NCBI RefSeq assembly: GCF_001590795.1
Contig: NZ_JXDL01000001.1
Coordinates: 6,442,640-6,506,639, forward strand
Length of the DNA: 64,000 nucleotides
DNA from: Bradyrhizobium sp. AT1
GTDB lineage: Bacteria > Pseudomonadota > Alphaproteobacteria > Rhizobiales > Xanthobacteraceae
Direction: 5' to 3'
Positions 62,383-64,000 of this stretch are shown here, piece by piece (position 1 is the stretch's first letter; each line of letters opens with the position of its first letter). Below the pieces are notes generated by a model. It was not told the DNA's origin, searched no databases, and saw nothing but the letters and a program-made list of their open reading frames with translations. A program made the translations under genes and the position numbers.

Positions 62383-64000
62383 TTGTCTCAGAGGATCGAG
62401 GACTACGCGCTGATCGGCGATTGCGAGACCGCGGCGCTGGTCGGGCGCAACGGCTCGATCGACTGGCTGTGCTGGCCGGCCTTCGATTCCGATGCGTGCT
62501 TCGCCGCGATCCTCGGCACGCACAAGAACGGCCGCTGGCTGATCGCACCGAGCGAGGACGTCACCAGGACATCGCGGCGCTATCTTGGCGACACTCTCAT
62601 CCTCGAGACCCGCTTTGAAACGAAGAGCGGCACCATCGCGCTGATCGACTTCATGCCGCCGCGCGGCAAGGCGTCCGACATCGTGCGGCTGGTGCGCGGC
62701 CTCGATGGCGCGGTGAAGATGCGGATGGAGCTCGTCATCCGCTTCGGCTTCGGCGCCGATATTCCCTGGGTGCGGCGGATCGATCATTCGCTGATGGCCA
62801 TCGCCGGCCAGGATATGACCGTGCTGCGCACGCCTGTCGAGACTCGCGGAGAGGATCTGACCACGGTCTCCGACTTCGAGGTGAAGGCCGGCGAGACCGT
62901 GCCGTTCGTGTTGACCTACGGCCCTTCGCATCTCGATCCGCCCAAGCCGATCGACCCGGAGATCGCGCTTGGGGACACCGAGCAATTCTGGAAGGACTGG
63001 TGCGGCCATTGCACGCGTGACGGCGATTATCGCGACCTGATCATGCGCTCGCTGATCACGCTGAAGGCGCTGACGTTCGGCCCGACCGGCGGCATCGTCG
63101 CGGCGCCCACCACGTCCTTGCCGGAGAAGCTCGGCGGCAGCAGGAATTGGGATTACCGCTTCTGCTGGCTGCGCGATGCCACCTTCACGCTGCTGGCGCT
63201 GATGAACTCGGGTTACACCGAGGAAGCCTCGGCCTGGCACAATTGGCTGCTGCGTGCGGCGGCCGGCTCGCCGGCGAACATGCAGATCATGTACGGCATC
63301 TGGGGCCAGCGCCGGCTCCTGGAATGGGAGGCCGGCTGGCTCGACGGCTATGAGGGCGCAAAGCCCGTGCGCGTCGGCAATGCCGCGCATGCGCAGCTCC
63401 AGCTCGACGTCTATGGCGAGCTGATCGACGCCTTCCACCAGTCGCGCATGGCCAAGCTCAAGCTTGACGAGGAGACCTGGGCGCTGGAATGCGCGGTGCT
63501 CAATCATCTCGCCGAAGTCTGGGACCGGCCCGATCACGGCATCTGGGAGCGGCGCGGCGAGCCGAAGCACTATGTTTTCTCCAAGGTCATGACCTGGGTC
63601 GCGTTCGACCGCGGCATCAAGAGCGCCGAGACCTTCGGCTTCAAGGCGCCGTTGTTGCACTGGCGCACCTTGCGAGAAGCGATTCATCGCGACGTCTGCA
63701 ACAGGGGATTTGACGCGGAGGAAAACGCCTTTGTCGAATCCTATGGCACGAAACTGCTCGATGCATCCGTGCTCCTACTGCCGGCGGTCGGCTTCCTGCC
63801 GGCGGACGATCCACGCATCCGCGGCACCATCGCGGCGGTCGAGACACGCCTGATGCGAGACGGCTTCGTGCTGCGGCACGATCCGCGCGAATTGCCCGCG
63901 GACCAGCCGCCGCTCGAAGGCGCGTTCCTGGCCTGCACGTTGTGGCTGGCTGATGCCCATGTGCTGTCGGGCGATCTGGACAAGGCGCAAGGCTTGCTCG
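62383..64000 (+). CDS. GH15 glucoamylase/trehalase family protein (partial, runs off the end)
   Basis: At least 539 residues are visible, with no stop before the window end. SQRIEDYALIGDCETAALVG and NGSIDWLCWPAFDSDACF form the GH15 N-terminal domain; NWDYRFCWLRDATFTL, DHGIWERRGEPKHYVFSK (acid Glu region) and SYGTKLLDASVLLLPAVGF belong to the (alpha/alpha)6 barrel. Bacterial proteins of this type hydrolyse maltodextrins, dextrins or trehalose to glucose; which of these applies cannot be told. The frame after the malQ stop contains only a TTG at 62383 as a start, directly before the conserved sequence. Confidence 0.9.
   Translation, partial: MSQRIEDYALIGDCETAALVGRNGSIDWLCWPAFDSDACFAAILGTHKNGRWLIAPSEDVTRTSRRYLGDTLILETRFETKSGTIALIDFMPPRGKASDIVRLVRGLDGAVKMRMELVIRFGFGADIPWVRRIDHSLMAIAGQDMTVLRTPVETRGEDLTTVSDFEVKAGETVPFVLTYGPSHLDPPKPIDPEIALGDTEQFWKDWCGHCTRDGDYRDLIMRSLITLKALTFGPTGGIVAAPTTSLPEKLGGSRNWDYRFCWLRDATFTLLALMNSGYTEEASAWHNWLLRAAAGSPANMQIMYGIWGQRRLLEWEAGWLDGYEGAKPVRVGNAAHAQLQLDVYGELIDAFHQSRMAKLKLDEETWALECAVLNHLAEVWDRPDHGIWERRGEPKHYVFSKVMTWVAFDRGIKSAETFGFKAPLLHWRTLREAIHRDVCNRGFDAEENAFVESYGTKLLDASVLLLPAVGFLPADDPRIRGTIAAVETRLMRDGFVLRHDPRELPADQPPLEGAFLACTLWLADAHVLSGDLDKAQGLL

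Noticed and set aside
60400..63687. A roughly 1,100-codon open frame antisense to malQ and the GH15 gene
   Set aside because: It is a high-GC shadow of two well-supported enzymes on the other strand; no ribosome site or recognisable domain.

Overview
The window looks like a chromosomal segment of a high-GC alphaproteobacterium, most likely Bradyrhizobium or a close relative. This is an inference from codon and base composition, the dual trehalose/alpha-glucan gene set, GGAAC-N17-GTT (EcfG-type) promoters, a FliD/FliS-containing flagellar set and dispersed palindromic repeats of the kind seen in rhizobial genomes. No rRNA, tRNA, CRISPR or insertion sequence was found.

Layout. (1) 1-131: tail of an unidentified gene. 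(2) 144-10632: a catabolic island with two divergent operons. Leftward: family III CoA-transferase, MaoC-like hydratase, CitE-like lyase and an IclR regulator. Rightward: a three-gene TRAP transporter, acyl-CoA dehydrogenase, acyl-CoA ligase and a family I CoA-transferase-like protein. The lyase/hydratase/CoA-transferase set suggests uptake and cleavage of a branched C5 dicarboxylate (itaconate/mesaconate type). (3) 10634-14978: a leftward unit of a formyltransferase-like, a glycosyltransferase-like and a large HAD-fold protein, next to flagellin. (4) 15490-25581: an ECF sigma factor, then flagellin, fliD, fliS, a small WP-motif protein, flgD, flgE, two small chaperone-like genes, flgK and flgL. 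These are axial (filament, cap, hook, junction) components only. (5) 25728-32912: an acyl-CoA ligase, upp, enoyl-CoA hydratase, TetR, a DapA-like gene and a run of small, mostly leftward genes of unknown function. (6) 33306-41605: a kdp potassium system with three tiny membrane ORFs, kdpABC and kdpDE. (7) 41725-46184: divergent ku and ligD (non-homologous end joining) sharing overlapping stress-type promoters, a DUF3309 gene and a PHA-system protein. (8) 46187-64000: a six-gene leftward operon, glgE-like, treS-mak fusion, glgB, glgX, treZ, treY, divergent from malQ and a GH15 glucoamylase that runs off the end.

How the parts work together. The last cluster holds both the TreS/Mak/GlgE/GlgB route (trehalose to glucan) and the TreY/TreZ/GlgX route (glucan to trehalose), with MalQ and GH15 recycling maltodextrins. 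The most surprising observation is that the GlgE-like protein keeps the GlgE scaffold but lacks the acid/base Glu (Lys408), the GH13-invariant Arg (Ala377) and the NPPKKY-type phosphate-binding loop. Two other enzyme-like genes also lack a key catalytic residue: the family I CoA-transferase (Gly230 where AbfT has Glu238) and the DapA-like protein (Arg168 where a Schiff-base Lys is expected).
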